This document shows positions 13,830 to 27,697 of a stretch of DNA of 64,000 nt, piece after piece. Location of the stretch: assembly GCA_013397075.1 (NCBI GenBank), contig VWZS01003656.1, positions 994,872 to 1,058,871 of the forward strand, read 5' to 3'. The position numbers were made by a program, and so were the translations under genes. This DNA is from Rhabdornis inornatus (Eukaryota > Chordata > Aves > Passeriformes > Rhabdornithidae). The notes beneath the pieces are model-generated. The model did no database searches. It was given only the letters and a program-made list of their open reading frames with translations, and was not told where the DNA came from. The first letter of the stretch is position 1. Every line of letters starts with the position of its first letter.

Positions 13830-16800
13830 GTTTTCTTTCCACTTCAGTAACTTTCCTCTTTTGGTCTCCAACAAAAAGATGGATGATAATTTAGAAAAAT
13901 TCCTAGCCATGCATCATTTCTGGCTGATATCAGTTACAAGCCAAAAAGTAATCAGAGATTTAGAATACCAACAGAAATAGTTTAGTGGTTGGTATTCCTT
14001 TGCTAACACAGAACTTCAATACTGCCTTTATAAAATCAGCATCAAAAGAGATGAAGAAACATGTACTCAATGCTTCTGACATTCTTGACTGTAACTGAAT
14101 ATTCAAAGTAGGAAGCCATAAATACATTGCCAACAGCCTCTGAGATAACCAGCAATATGGTAGCAATAAGTGGTATCAGGATAGAAAATTAATGACCTCA
14201 TAATTTCTCCCAAAGTGCCAAGAACTCAGACCTTCACATGACTGAAGACTCTTTACAGAGTAACCATACATGAAAACATGTATTCCAGACTCACAGGACT
14301 GGAACTCTCATAACAAAGTGCCACAGTGATGACTCAAGTTCTACAGGCAATTTTTTTCCCATGCCATTAAATATCTAATTTTTCTGTCTCCACATCTCAC
14401 AAGCCGCTCTTTGTACCTCAAAATACTGACAAAAGTTACCAGTGATCTCCCATGGCATGAGATGCATGGAAAGCTATGCAACAGCCTTTGGGGTGGGGAA
14501 GCCAGCTCAAATCATAATTTCTCAACTCAGGAGCACAAAGAACATTTGTACCGGCTTTCACATTTCTCTTCTTCACATCTTGATGTCTCTGCTAACAGAC
14601 TGTAATAACCAGGACACCAGAATTCATACTTCAGCATCTTCAACTTCTTTCCTGAAGGACTCCAGCTATTGATTCCTGATAACGTTGCCAAGCTGGTCCC
14701 TGAAACAAGCCACAGAGTGCTCAGGAAAAGGGAAGAAAGAGGTCGTTGCAGGCAGATCCCAGTACACAAGAGGTCAGCCCCTGACTGCAGGGATTAGCAA
14801 AGCTTTCCATATCCCAGCACATCTCAAAGAGACTACAAGATTTCCCAACTTCAGAGTAAAAACTTGACAAAGAGGAGCCGTGAAGCTGCAAAGGTTTGTG
14901 CGGCTGAACTGAACCCCTGAAGCTCTCTGCAGCCTGGGTAAGGTATAGTCCAATGTGTTATCACAAGTACCAGATGTTAGTCTACACTGAATGTTACACT
15001 CCACACTTCTTGACCAGAAACCTGAATTTAGAGGTCAGATTTAGCACTGCAGCTTTGTACAAGGATTCTGACATGAATGCTAGAAGCAACAAACAAGAAA
15101 AAAAAAAAGCCAACCAACCAATCCACCAACCATCATTCTTTAGAAGAGCAGCTGCCTGGAAGAATTTCAGAAATACTTCGTCCAAAAGTGTTTCAGTTGC
15201 CATTCAAAATACTCTCCCACTGCATTTTCAATTTCAAAATCTCTTTGCCTTCAAAGTCTGTATCCTCCTATATTTTATTCAAAAGCTCTTGCAATTAAAA
15301 AGTCATAGAAAAGCATACCAAAAATACTAGGCTTGACTAAATGCATCCATTTCTCTGCAACCTTTATCCCTTCTAAACCTCCATGTGTGCTGACAGGCAT
15401 ATACAGATACACAAGTCAAACAGGATTTTCTGCTATAGAAAGAATGGCTTCTAGTGTTTATTTCCCACTTGAACCATAATTTTGAACAGCAGATACTCCA
15501 ATTTTAGTTTAGCAAGTAAACATAAATCCTGATGAAAGGCATAAGGGGTATAAAAATGCCCATTACCTCTCTGGGCTAGATTTGAACTGGTGACCTAATG
15601 ATGTGACACTCAGTAGTTCTTTAACTGTGATCACAGAGATTTGCATCAGCAAATACTTAAATCCCAGGAGATGATACTTGCTTGGGAAGAAATGAAATCT
15701 TCAAAAGTAGGAGTCTACATTTGTACCATTTTAACATGCAAGAAAATACAAATAACAGTCACTTGATTCCTATGTGTTTCTAGAAGATCCTGGTATTACA
15801 AATACACAACACATGAATTTGTACCAAAAGCGAATACTTGCAAAGCTCTGCATTCATTGCTGGACAGGAGTAAACACAACAAATCCCAATAGTCTCTGTC
15901 ATGGCTTTAGAAATTTACTAAAAATGAAGACACATTTTGTATGAAAATGCACAAATAAATCCACTTTGAGACGACTTACTAGGAACTAAGGTTTCCACAT
16001 TCTGTTCAACTGCATCATGTACATCTGCAGAGCCTGGCATCATAACATCTACCCTACCAGAACTATCCAGGCTCTCTGCAATCCAGGAGCCTTGCATCAA
16101 TATCCTGGTGCTATGGCAGTGCAGGTAAGTGCAGGTCCCAGTGAGGCAAGCACATGATTCTCACCTGGTTTCAGAGGCATCAGCTGAAGGCAGCTATCAG
16201 ATCCCTCCTGAAGAGAACCATTCTCTGGTATTTTATTTGGTTGTAAAAATTTCACAATGGTACATGTGCCAATAAGGCAGATAGAGCCAAAAGCACAATT
16301 AAGAATTCTCAGCAGAGAGCAGATGCTGTGTAACATTTTTCAAAAAGTACTGCATATATGCAGGTGCTCCATTTCACTGGAGAATCTGCAAAGCCATCTC
16401 CTCATCAATAGCACTATCTTTAAGCTCCCTGATGAAAAATAATACTCCTGTGAACAGCCATCAGCCCCTCTCCCCATCACATACGCAAACTCAGTCACAA
16501 GTGTGACCAATCCTACAAAAAGACTCTTGAGAAGAAGCATCTGTACAAACAGCAATCTGCCTGCTAGAGGATGAAAGTCCTTTGCTTGGGTTTGGTACTA
16601 CAGATGTGCTTCAGCTGCTCTACACTCCTTCAGCCATCCCAAAAATACCAGCCAAAACTGTTAGGCCATCCAAATGAAGACAGTCACGTCCTCCAGTTGG
16701 CATCCAAGAGGTGTGCAGTTAAGGACTTGCCAAGAAAAGGTATTTATCATACGTAATTTTTACAATATCACATATAGCATTAAAATAGCTTCAAGAAAGG

Positions 16801-19800
16801 AAAGAAAAATGTAATATAAATTACAAAGGAAAGTGATAAATCTTCCAAAAGCATTCAGAAATATCACAGTAAAAGCTTGTAAAGGTGAGCAACTTGATTT
16901 CATAAACATGCTCCGATTAACCCTTCTACAGCTTCGAAAAGATACCATCTCTGTTGTTCCCAAGCACATCTGCCAGAGCTTGCCAAGGAAAGCATGAGCA
17001 AGCAGCTTCAAAGGCAGGATGACGTACCTATAGCAGTAAACCCTAATCCTTGCTGGGGAAACCACGCAACTGAACTTAGTCATCAAAAATGGGATTAGAA
17101 ATTCTAAAACAAAACAAGGCATTGAAGGAATTAGCAGTCATCCCAAAATCATGTTGAAAATATTGAGCAACATTTAAATAACAACTTTTGTCAGGGCTGA
17201 CAGAGGAGAAGAGCAAAACTAACGTCTTGCACAGGAAACCTTTAGTGGATGAGGATAGGAACAGGATATCTGTGTCAGCCCAAAACCTCACACACTGGAT
17301 GGTGGCTTGGCAAAGAGCAGAGGTTTCAGAGACCACTACAACCATCACCCCTAGAAATTCAAGTGCATGGACTCCTAGAAGAAGGTTTCTGTGATGTGAC
17401 CATATGAAACATGGCATTGATGGAAGCAGACCGTGCTTTGATGATAAAGCTCATTGCAGGGGCAGGGAGAGTCTCTGCAGGGCAATTTGGGAAGCACAGC
17501 ATTATTCTTTCCACAGTTCATAATGTCATTCAAACTCATGTATACAAGAATGTTGCAACTGCTCAAGTGATCATCTCCACTGGCGTCACACAAACGGCAG
17601 AAACGCAGAGGTCAGGATTTCTGAGGCACTTCCCCAAGGAGATAGTTAATGTGACTTTCTGAAGTTCCCCATGTTTCTCGCACTGGAACTTCCTGGACTA
17701 CAGTGCCACATATTTTCCAACGCCCAGATCCAACCCAAATTACATGTTTACACAACCCACATGAAATTCAGATTTTGATCAATGTATGTTTTCATTTTTG
17801 AACACGAGCTGATTTTATAACTTAAGACAATCTTTCTAAAATAAACCACGTCTGCCCATAGGGTCACGGTGCGTGGAGAGATCCCAGTTTAAGTGAGCTT
17901 CCCATGCCTTCTCACTGACAAGCAAGCTTCATTAGCAAGTACCAAGTATTCAAGTCCTGATGGTTTCAACAGATAAAATAGAGAACACAAATACTTGCAT
18001 CAGGAGAAGGAAGGCAGTGGAATAAAGTAGACAAGCAAGGAGAGAAAATAATACATTGAGAAAAAAAGGCAGACCATCATGATCTAAGTGCTGATTAAAA
18101 CTGCTCCCAATTGATATTAAATGGATGTGTCCATAAGGCACAAGTCCAGTCTAGCAAGAGAGAGCATATTTCCCCTTTGATCATTCTCTGGTATCAATGG
18201 AAACCCAGTGGGGCTTGAAGAGATACCAAGTCATTGAGAGATGACTATCTAATTTAGCACACAGAAGGTGAATGAAAGTAAGTTCGAGTTTCCACCCCAC
18301 ATCATCAGGTCCAGGACTATCACTTGCATTTAATGAAGTCAGAGTACTCAGATTTCAGTCACCTCCCTCTGTTTTCTCCCTTTGCAGTCTCTTCTTTCCT
18401 AGATATCAGGCTATTCTTTCCTTTAGAAAGGCCTCCATGCTTCCCTCTAGCCAAAGTGAAAAGAAAACAGGACAAGATAGATACCAGGTACCACAGCTTA
18501 CTTGCAGCTAGTTCATCCCAAGCAGCACAGCACAGGGCTGTCAAAATTCAGGACAAGAGCAGAATGACTGTGTTATGTTTCGTTTATGACTGACACTGCC
18601 ATGTGAGTCTTTTCTCCCTTGCAGTCTCATAGATCCCAGCAGAGTCCTGCAGAAGAGTGACCTTGCTGCAGCAACCAGCTGTACAATAGTAGGAACAACT
18701 AGGAACCAGGTAGTTCCTAAACCAAAAGTTGTGGTAGCTTTGAGTGGAGGAGTTTGGAAACCGCTTATCTAAAGTCTCTGCGGGGAAAGCAAGAAGACAT
18801 TTAAGGACCATCCTGCAGAGCCCCTCTGAAACCTCAAAGGTAACAAGACCTGCACATGAACTCAGAACTATGCAAAAATTCAGCTTCCACCAGTAGCAGT
18901 ATCCCAATCAACTAGCAGAGCTTTTGCTATACCTAGATAAAAAAAAAAACAAAAGAAAGATAAGATAGGACATTTCACACTCTGCTTTTTCTCTTGAAAG
19001 ATGAAAGCAAAGAGGGGATTTTTTTAAAGTACTTGCTTAGATGTTTTGGTGGAAAAGAACAACTACTAGTTTTCCTTCCATATTTAGGCTGAGATGTTTT
19101 CAGTATTTCCACTGTTGCGAAACAGAACACAGAAGAAAACAAATCTTCTTTGACTACACAGAAGTGCCAACCAGAAAAAAAAGCCACAAAAGCTTGTATA
19201 AAATATATGCATATCCCAAAAACCAGATGTACCTATCAAAGCATTGTTTAAAGTTTGTCCGAGTTGAGAGTGCAACTGAACTCTCTGTACTTGTTGCTAA
19301 GAGCAATTTTACTCAAAATAATAACCAGGATTCAAACCAAGTAAGAAATAATGAACTTGGGTTTAATTGGTTTGTGAGAAACCCAATTTGCAAGTGCTAT
19401 CCTTAGCCAGCTATTGAATATGACTGAGCCCAAAAGGCACTGTGATGAGTGGCTTAAGTGGAGGCACCCTACACCCACCAACATTCCTGCTGAATGAATG
19501 TGAAATCGGCAAGAATTGCTTTTATTTATCTTACTAAAAGCATTTCTTGGAAGGGCTGGAAAAATTTATTTCAGATGGATTTTTCAGCTGAGAACAAAGT
19601 TGTATTTATTGTAATTATGCACTCTCCAGTGTGGCCTGCCTTGCTGAGAAAGAACATTAAATTCAGCTGTGCACAAACTCATGGAAGTGACCTTTTTGAA
19701 TGAAAATGCTGCAGCAAGAGGCTTGTGGAGCATTCTCACTAAATAACCTACTGTCTGCAACTTGTAGATTAGTGCTCAGACCACTGATTTTAGCTGCTAC

Positions 19801-21349
19801 TTACACAGGCACAAGTCCACATGAGGTCAATCAGCTGAGAATAAATCGTGTGTGCTGCAGAATACAATACAGAGAACTGTACTCGGTCTCCAGTCCAGTA
19901 TGGATTTATGAACTTTTATTAACCATCATGTAGAAGCATAACATTGCAAGGCACTTTAAAGAGGTCTTTTCTGCAGGACACCCAGTGTTCCCTTTACATA
20001 AGAGGATCAAAGGTGTTATTGACACAGAATGAAAAAGCTCTCACTTTAATGAGAGCAATAAATGCAAGAACGAACACCCACCACCCACACAGAAATAGCC
20101 TGCTCCCTCTTTGCAGAAGGACAAGGATTATCTGAACGACTTCTACTCCATGGAAAGCCCACACACTTGGGGAGAAGATAGGTTAGCACTGAAGAATTAG
20201 CAAGTTAAATTAGAATGCTCATTTCATCATCAAATGATAAGTGAAATGTAAAATAGCAAGAGTGCAAGACACACGCTTCTTTGGAAATTAAGGATGTCAT
20301 TTTAATGTGCACATATAAAACACCCTCCTTAGACACATTAGATGGTCTTACTCTTTGCAGAAAGATTGGGTATCTCATCCTGTAAAGAACTTAACACAGA
20401 TGTCTGAGCCTTCCCAGCAGCTGGGCAGTCAAACTCCTGGTGCCAAAGAAAGCAAGGCAAGCTTTCCTGATGATGTCCAGGACATCAAACGGGCAATTGA
20501 AAGTCATTCCTCTGCCTGCCCAGCCCAAAAGCATCTCACAGTGATCAGGGTCTGCTGGCAACCTGCTCCAGGTTCCCTCTCCCTTTCACTCCCAAGCTAT
20601 GCATGGCAGGCTTGTGGTTCATGGCCATCTGAACATTTTGGTATGCAGTTCAAAAGCCTAGAAAAGAGACTACCCTATACTAAGCATCCAGAAGCCAAAA
20701 TGCAGCTGTAAAAACAGTTTGCACTGCCAGTTTGGGTTCTATACTCCCTTTTCACATTCTACATTTGCATTTCAGCCAGTTCAAGCTTCTCCCACTGCAC
20801 TGCTCACTGAACCTGCTGCTTTGGTTCCAAATCTCCATCTCTGTGTGCTGTTGTCTCCAAGGGGAAATAAGATACAAGAAATTCCATGTTTGGACTTTGC
20901 TTCAGAACCAATTAACACAGCTGCAAAGAAGGAAAAGCTTTCACTTGAACTGTTTTCCATGCAGTAAACAGAGCACATGCAATTCGTGAGGGGCACTAAA
21001 GCTCAATCCTCATGTGTCTTCACATGTTGATTATTTACAGTAATGCTTTCCAGATAAATAGAAGAACAGTCTCCAGTCAAGTACAGAAGAAGCCAAGAAC
21101 AATCAAACTGTATCTTGACAATTAGATAAAGTTTGACCATAGTACTTGAGGGCATTAAAAACCTTTGGACCAAAACCTTGCAGAAGTAAAGCAAGTGTTT
21201 CTTAGTTAACAATTAATAATTTAGACCTGAAAACTTTCACCCAGACATCCAACTGAAGAAGAAAATGAACACAGTATTTATACAACCAGTACCACACAAT
21301 CCCCTGGTATTTTGATACAAAAAATACAGTTCATAGTACATTTGCCATT

Positions 21350-21420
21350 TTAATGTTCCCATTGTAGATGAGAAATGTGAAATTACTTTCTTACTATCAT
21401 GTGGTAAGCCAGGATCACAA
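21350..21420 (+). repeat. Probable MIR SINE fragment
   Basis: The run 'cattgtagatgagaaatgtgaaa' followed about 25 bases later by 'gtggtaagccaggat' follows the MIR core order (…cagatgaggaaactgag… then …gtggcagagccaggat…). It is old and diverged. Orientation is as in the MIR consensus on the plus strand. Confidence 0.5.
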
Positions 21421-24400
21421 CTGAAGAGTTCTTGCAAAACTACTTGTGTGTCAAAGAGAGTATACATTGGAGCTTTTAAAAAATATTTCTAATAATATTT
21501 ATAAATTCACCCTAAAAAAACCAAGACAACAACAGCTAAACCCAAAAAAATTTCTACTTTTTCCCCACTGTCTACCTTTGCAGTAATCTTTTTGGTTAAG
21601 TGAATAGCAAGACACTTCACCCTCGAGAGCCCTCATGACTGAAGCATATGCAAGATGCCTGATGCCGGGATAGGGGAAAAGAAGCAGTGCAAGACGTGTA
21701 AATGAATGGGTTATTAGGTTGAACCAGATAAAAGAAGTATGTTTAAAGACCAGATCTTTAATTAGAGACTCTAGTTGAAATCATAAGCAAGTTTTACCTT
21801 GCACCCTGTCCTGAAGGAAAGTGCCTTCAGAAGGACTACTGCAGGCAGTGCCTGTGTGAGAGAAGAGCCACTGATAGTAAGAGCTCTCAGCACAAGAATA
21901 CAAATAAACAAAATCTAGGGTCATTCATTTCAGAGTCTGTCCCAGCTTGTGAAGTGCCACTAGAACTTAGGGTTTCCAGAATCGTGAAATTGACTTTTTC
22001 TGTGTAATGATAAAGGGACATCAACAGCAGCACTCAGCCAGCCTACAGATTACACTCATGCAAGGTACGCAGTTTCGTACACACAAATACACCCTCCATT
22101 TGTTTGGTTCCAAAAGATCAAGATGCAAGGGGCCCACATCACCCAGCCAGGACACTGTAAACATCTTGTGTAGAGCTGCTTTCCTCCCCTGAAGACCTCT
22201 ACATTTTCCAGCCAAAGCCAAACTGTTCAGTGGCTTGCATACACAGATTTAGTCCTGTCTTATTAGGACACACTGAATGCATTTAATCCTTTGGTTGCAC
22301 TTCTAAAATCTTTTAGAGTAGGATTACAGCAAGAAGAGTTTTGGTTCTATACTGTTAGATAACATAAACACAGATAAGAAACCATCACTGTCACACTTTG
22401 TGTTCCCCAAAGTTTATCTGCTCTATTAAAGGCTTTGAAAAAAAGGAGATTAGGCTGTGCCTCATCCATACCAGGAATACAGCAAACTCTTACATTTCAT
22501 ACCAGCCTGAAGTTACGTGCCAGCAAAGGTGAAACAAGGCAACAACAGATTTGTCTGGCTCTTCAACTAAAGTTTTCCTGGCATAATGCTTCTCAAAAAA
22601 TATGTATCATGCTGAAAATAGAGGAGGACTGCTTCTCCAGCTAGTCCAGGTAAAGGAAGCAGACTGCAAGTTTTAGAACAGAAAACGATTGCTCCAGACC
22701 TCCTGAATTCATCTTTGGCAGGATGATCTTTGGACTTTGCAGTCAAATGATGAGCCTAAGAGCACAAAATACGTCTGAGGAGAAAAATCTCCCAACTCTT
22801 GTTTTGACAGCCTAACCACTGGTTTAGTATCATCACAGACTCTGGAAAATAGAGATACAGAGAGCAGAAAAGCAAGAAACTCAGTAAAAACAATAAGCCA
22901 CAAACATTAGAGTGATAATAATAACCAAGTATGTGAGATGCAAAAATTCCTGGTGAGATGAGTAGGAAAAATTAGCAAAACAATGAGACAAAAAGAAAAC
23001 AATACAGCTAGGAAAAAAGTAGAGGAAAATAAGAGCTCTTATTATTGACACAGCGATTTGAGATAGGCTCTGTTGGAGTCCAAGTGCTAAGTGTCAGTAA
23101 ATGGAGACAATCTGCAATGACAAATGTCTGCAAGCCTGTTTTAGCTAAGCTGCAGATCACAGGAGGCTGGAGAGTCAAATGCAAGCTGTTTGTGAAGTTT
23201 GCATCTTCTAAAAAGACAGAAGTCAAAACGACAAGGTAATCTGAAGACAATATAACACAGGCATAACCCTCCTCCTCCTCCTCTTCAGCATTCAATGTTT
23301 GAAAAGCACTCTGCAAACAACAAATGAGGCAACGACTAAGAAAGGAGGAATTCATCACACAGGGGACCCAGACATGAGTCACGACTTTCACATGCATTCA
23401 GGTAGTTACATGCATTCCAAGCAGAGTAAAGGTCTTTCAGATCCTATCTGAAGAAAATTCTTTCCTTCTCTCAAGAAGAGAGGCTAGTTTGGTAATTTTA
23501 CAGTTACAATTGATACACAGGATGTGATGAAGTCAGCCCAGGATGAAGCCAGCCCAGTGCTGTGGCCTTGAAAACTCTGCCTTCTTCAAACGTTTTGTTC
23601 AGTGTTTACAACACCCCTGTACTAAGCCCACCACCTCCTCCAGTCTTTCCCTTACCTCCTGGCTCATTCTGATCTCAGCCCCCACTTAACCCTTTCATTC
23701 CACAGCAGTCACTCCAAATTCTTGCTTAGCTCAGCTCTAAAAGGTGCTTTTACCAACTGCTAGCCGTGTGGGACAGATTTTCTGCCCACCACGAGTGGAA
23801 TGGCTGTCACAGAGGATAATTTATGCAACAGGATGGCCTGATCTTCTGCTGGAGACAGAAGACATGCAGTTCCCGTGGGTTCCTGTTGGCAGTCATCCAC
23901 CACCTGGGATTTAAAGAGGATCCCAAACAGAGAAAGTTTTTTTAAAAAAACAAGCAACTCCTGATACAGTGAAAACAAACAAAAAGCTTATTACAAAGAG
24001 TGAGGAATACAGAACTTAGCAAGGAAGAGGACTTCTGCATATTTTACACTCTTTCTGTATCAGGCCTCTGGTGTGGATGTCACAATTACACCATTGTTTG
24101 ACTGGAAGCATTATCTGAGACTGTCTCGATTATGAGCTCTGATTCCACAATAAGTTAAAAAAAAGGTGTCTTGTGGACATCAGTACTTGACCTGCTGGTC
24201 ATATCTGCGTGCTGGACACAAGAGAAAAGTGTGAATCAGTTCTGCTCACTAAAAAGCCTTTGCACTGTCTGCAGGCAAATCATTAATGGTCAAGTGTCTT
24301 CCCTGCTTCCAAAGGAACACTTGACAGCTTTTACACGGGGAAAGCTCAGGATGGCTGGTGACATTCCTGGCAAAACACACTCTTCATAGCTGTTTCTACA

Positions 24401-25012
24401 GCTTATCAACCTTTTCAACTTCAATTTGCTCTTCAGCCAGTGGGAGACAAAGTGAAAAATAAAAGTAGCTCTGTAACCACTGGAGTTAACCTCCCATAAG
24501 TGTTTTTCACAAGGCTGACTGACTTTGCAGGCTCACAAACTGTGAGCACCAACAGAGGCTCTGGGTAAGAGGTAGGGCATGTATGAAGTCAGTCAACCCA
24601 ACTCACAAATTTCCCAGTGCTAATAATCTCACTAGTGTGGCTTCTCACTCAGTGATTCCCTGTTTGTTTGGCTTTTTAAGGTGTCTCTATGCCTATCTGT
24701 TTTTAAGAATTCTGTTGAAATTTTATGGATCTTCCTATCAAATTTCATTCAAGTTGATCAGTAGCTTCAAAATGGATGGGGAGATGGACACTGATAACTA
24801 CATAAAGCTCACCTTCTTCTGTGAATTATCTTCTTTCATTAACAAAATCCGTTTTCCTGCTCAAGTCACTCTCTCTCCCTCTCCAGGACATTTAGCAAAT
24901 GTCAGTATCTTGACAAGCTCCCTCAGCCTGAAGTAGAGCCAAGAGAGGGTTAGTTTCTGCTTTTCCCCATGTTCCTTCCCAGATCTCAAAAATAAATCCC
25001 CACAAGCAACAA

Positions 25013-25082
25013 AACAAACAAAAAAAACCCCAAACCAAAACACAAAAAAACCCAAACCCAAACACAAAAAACCAAACCCCAT
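25013..25082 (+). repeat. A/C-only simple repeat (AAACCC/AAACAAA-like)
   Basis: About 70 bases composed almost wholly of A and C, built from irregular AAAC, AAACCC and AAACACA units. It resembles a degenerate simple repeat. It is not a regular telomeric TTAGGG/CCCTAA array. Confidence 0.7.
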
Positions 25083-27671
25083 GGACCTCCGCTCAAATTG
25101 CCTCTGAAATTTTTATTACTGCCTTGCACACACCAAAACTAGAGATGAAATAAAAACACACCACCATTACAAGTAACAAACTTCCACCTCGTAGTAATGG
25201 AGAAGATAAAAGAGGAAAGATGGGAGAATCCTCTTCTTTATTGGTAGCAAATCTTTCCTTTCTTGAGGTTCACTCTTTCCTCTACTACTCCTAAAGACTG
25301 CAGTCAGGAACACAAGGTCTTGATCCTCTAAGAGAAAAGGAAAGGTCCCTGTTGTCTCTTACTCCCTAAATATAGCATCCTGCAACTTGTCAGTCCTGGT
25401 AGTTGCTTGCCATACCCACTTACAACTCTGCAACCCATTGTCAGCAAGACAACATTTAAAATGCTGCTGGCCAAAGCTCTGTACCCTTGGAATCTGCACT
25501 GGGGATCTCTCAGTCACTTTCTCATAAGATTCCTGTGCACTGTCACTGTTTGGATTTGGTTTACAATATGCCAGTATAAAAGCACTTGGGAAGAAGGAAC
25601 TGTCAGAAAACTGCATCTGAATCTCCTACACTACCCATTCTCACATCCTTTTTTTCTCTGGCCAGTTTGGACCAACCTCAGGTGATCCCAGGTGGATGGA
25701 TACTGGCTCAGCAGAGAAGGCCTGCAAACAAGCAGCACCACGAGCTGTCTCCACACAAAATACAGTCTCTCCCTTCTCTTTGCAGATGTTGTTCAGGGCA
25801 CAGCATGCCAAGGAACATTAGCATTAAATGGTTTGTCCTGCTGCATCAGTCTGCCACCATCACCTACCTCACCTGGCACCTAGCAAATCCCTGCATGTGA
25901 GCTGCTTTGTTGCAGTTCCAAAAGCCACTGCACAGACCACAGCTATCATCTAAAAATAATACTAGAGATGGTGATCACACTGATAATCACATCATTAGAG
26001 AAGAATCAAGCTTTTCCTTGTACAAGCAGATCAACAGCAGGTCTCTGCAGCACCTTGAGCCTTCCTTTGCAGTCAAACAGTATCTGCTGCTGAAACCATG
26101 GAAAAAACTTCATTTTTGACTGCCACACCAACACACTTCTTTTAAAAAGCAAGGCAGAGGCATGCAATTCTGGCTTGGCATGCCTGTCCTCTCCAGCCAG
26201 CTGTTATTTCAGGCACGTTTGTTATGTGCACTCTTCACAGGCCCAGCCACACAATCACCTATCAGAGCTCCACTGCCACAGCACCCAGGTGTTGGCATCT
26301 CAAAATGTCTCTTCTTAGCTGTGAGCTTTCTAATCACACAGGACAGCAGGGAGAATGAGGGACCCAACTTCCCTGTCAGCATCTCTCAATGAACTCAAAC
26401 AATAACACCATCCCTCACCCTGAGCTCTTTTCTTTCTGACTCAGAAGCACATACCAAAACTGGCACAATCAGGTTGTCCTGGTACGTGCAATGAGCATCT
26501 CTGCCTTGCCATGACTAATGGCCCTTCCAGGATTGTCACCAGCCCTGCCTCAGGGACAGCTTTTAAGATCTCTGACAGGTTGAGTCCTTTCCCCCACATT
26601 GCAAAAACAGCAGCACAGCTTTCCCGCTTGTCTTGGATTCATGAAATCGCTGAAACAAATGCAAGACAGAACTGTGTAAGAGCTATAAAGTCATTGGTTA
26701 TACACATTAATAAGCTCAGACGATTCCTAAACAGCTAACCAGAAAGTGCAGATTCTTACCCTGTAAAGCAGGGCAGCTCAGACCGGAGGAATATCCCCAA
26801 AGCTGGTACCAGGTACATGTTGTCAGGAGACAGAACAAAAGGCCACGTGCAGGTCGGCATTACTGAAACTGCTGGACTTGCCTGACCAGGAGACCTTTGC
26901 ATACACACAGCCACAACCACAGGGCACATCAGCGACAGCACTGCATGGAGAAGTAGGCCACAGGATCATTAGCCCAACAATAGCTTTTTGCCACAAGCAA
27001 AAGTCTGTTCAATCCTGCCAATCCTCCCAATGTGACTTAAAAGGGAAAAAAAAAAAGCAAAAATAAAAGGGGGGCAATTTGCATTTACTAAATATATTGC
27101 CCATTACCTCAGAGGATGCCCATATGGAGGATCATAAAGAAACACAAACTATTATCAATATTTGTGCCTTTCTAATACCACAGAAAGACGAAGGTGAACG
27201 TCAACATAACACCAAGTTAATACAGGCTGACAGAGACATATAAAAGAGCAGAGTTTCCATTTTTGCCAGCAGAAAAGCAGCTGTTGAAGATGCTTAGAGA
27301 AGCAGCACTTCTGGGAATCAAAGGGAGGGTTCAGTGGGTGTTTTAGCCAAGTCTGAATAACTGCTGTTGAAATGTGGCCAAACACAGAATGCATCCATCC
27401 TCTGCCTCCCTAACAGGCCCGATGGCAGACCACCACTTTGGGCAGGGTCCCTGCTGCAGAGCAGCACCTCATACAGCAGAGCCAGTGCTCAGGGACACTC
27501 AGTACTGGATACTCCCACTAGCCAGATGTGGCTGACCTGGCCCAACATGCTGGGTGGATGGAAACACTCCCAACCATAGCAAAATAACTCTAGCAGATTA
27601 AACCTTCCAAGTTCCCTTCTGGCACACCACAACTCTGCAACAGTTGCCCAAGTTCATTCTTAAAGATGTGC

Positions 27672-27697
27672 TATATATATATATTTTTTTTTTTTAA
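27672..27697 (+). repeat. (TA)n followed by poly-T
   Basis: An alternating TA run passes directly into a T homopolymer. Simple-sequence tract in WBP1L intron 1, with no gene associated. Confidence 0.8.

Noticed and set aside
15570..15640. tRNA-like or SINE-like words ('tttgaactggtgacc')
   Set aside because: No A box, B box or cloverleaf could be assembled, and the match to SINE consensus is too short.
16760..17417. Overlapping hydrophobic frames of 120 and 113 codons on the minus strand
   Set aside because: Leu/Phe-rich composition follows from A-rich plus-strand sequence; no ordered membrane-protein motif and no family match.
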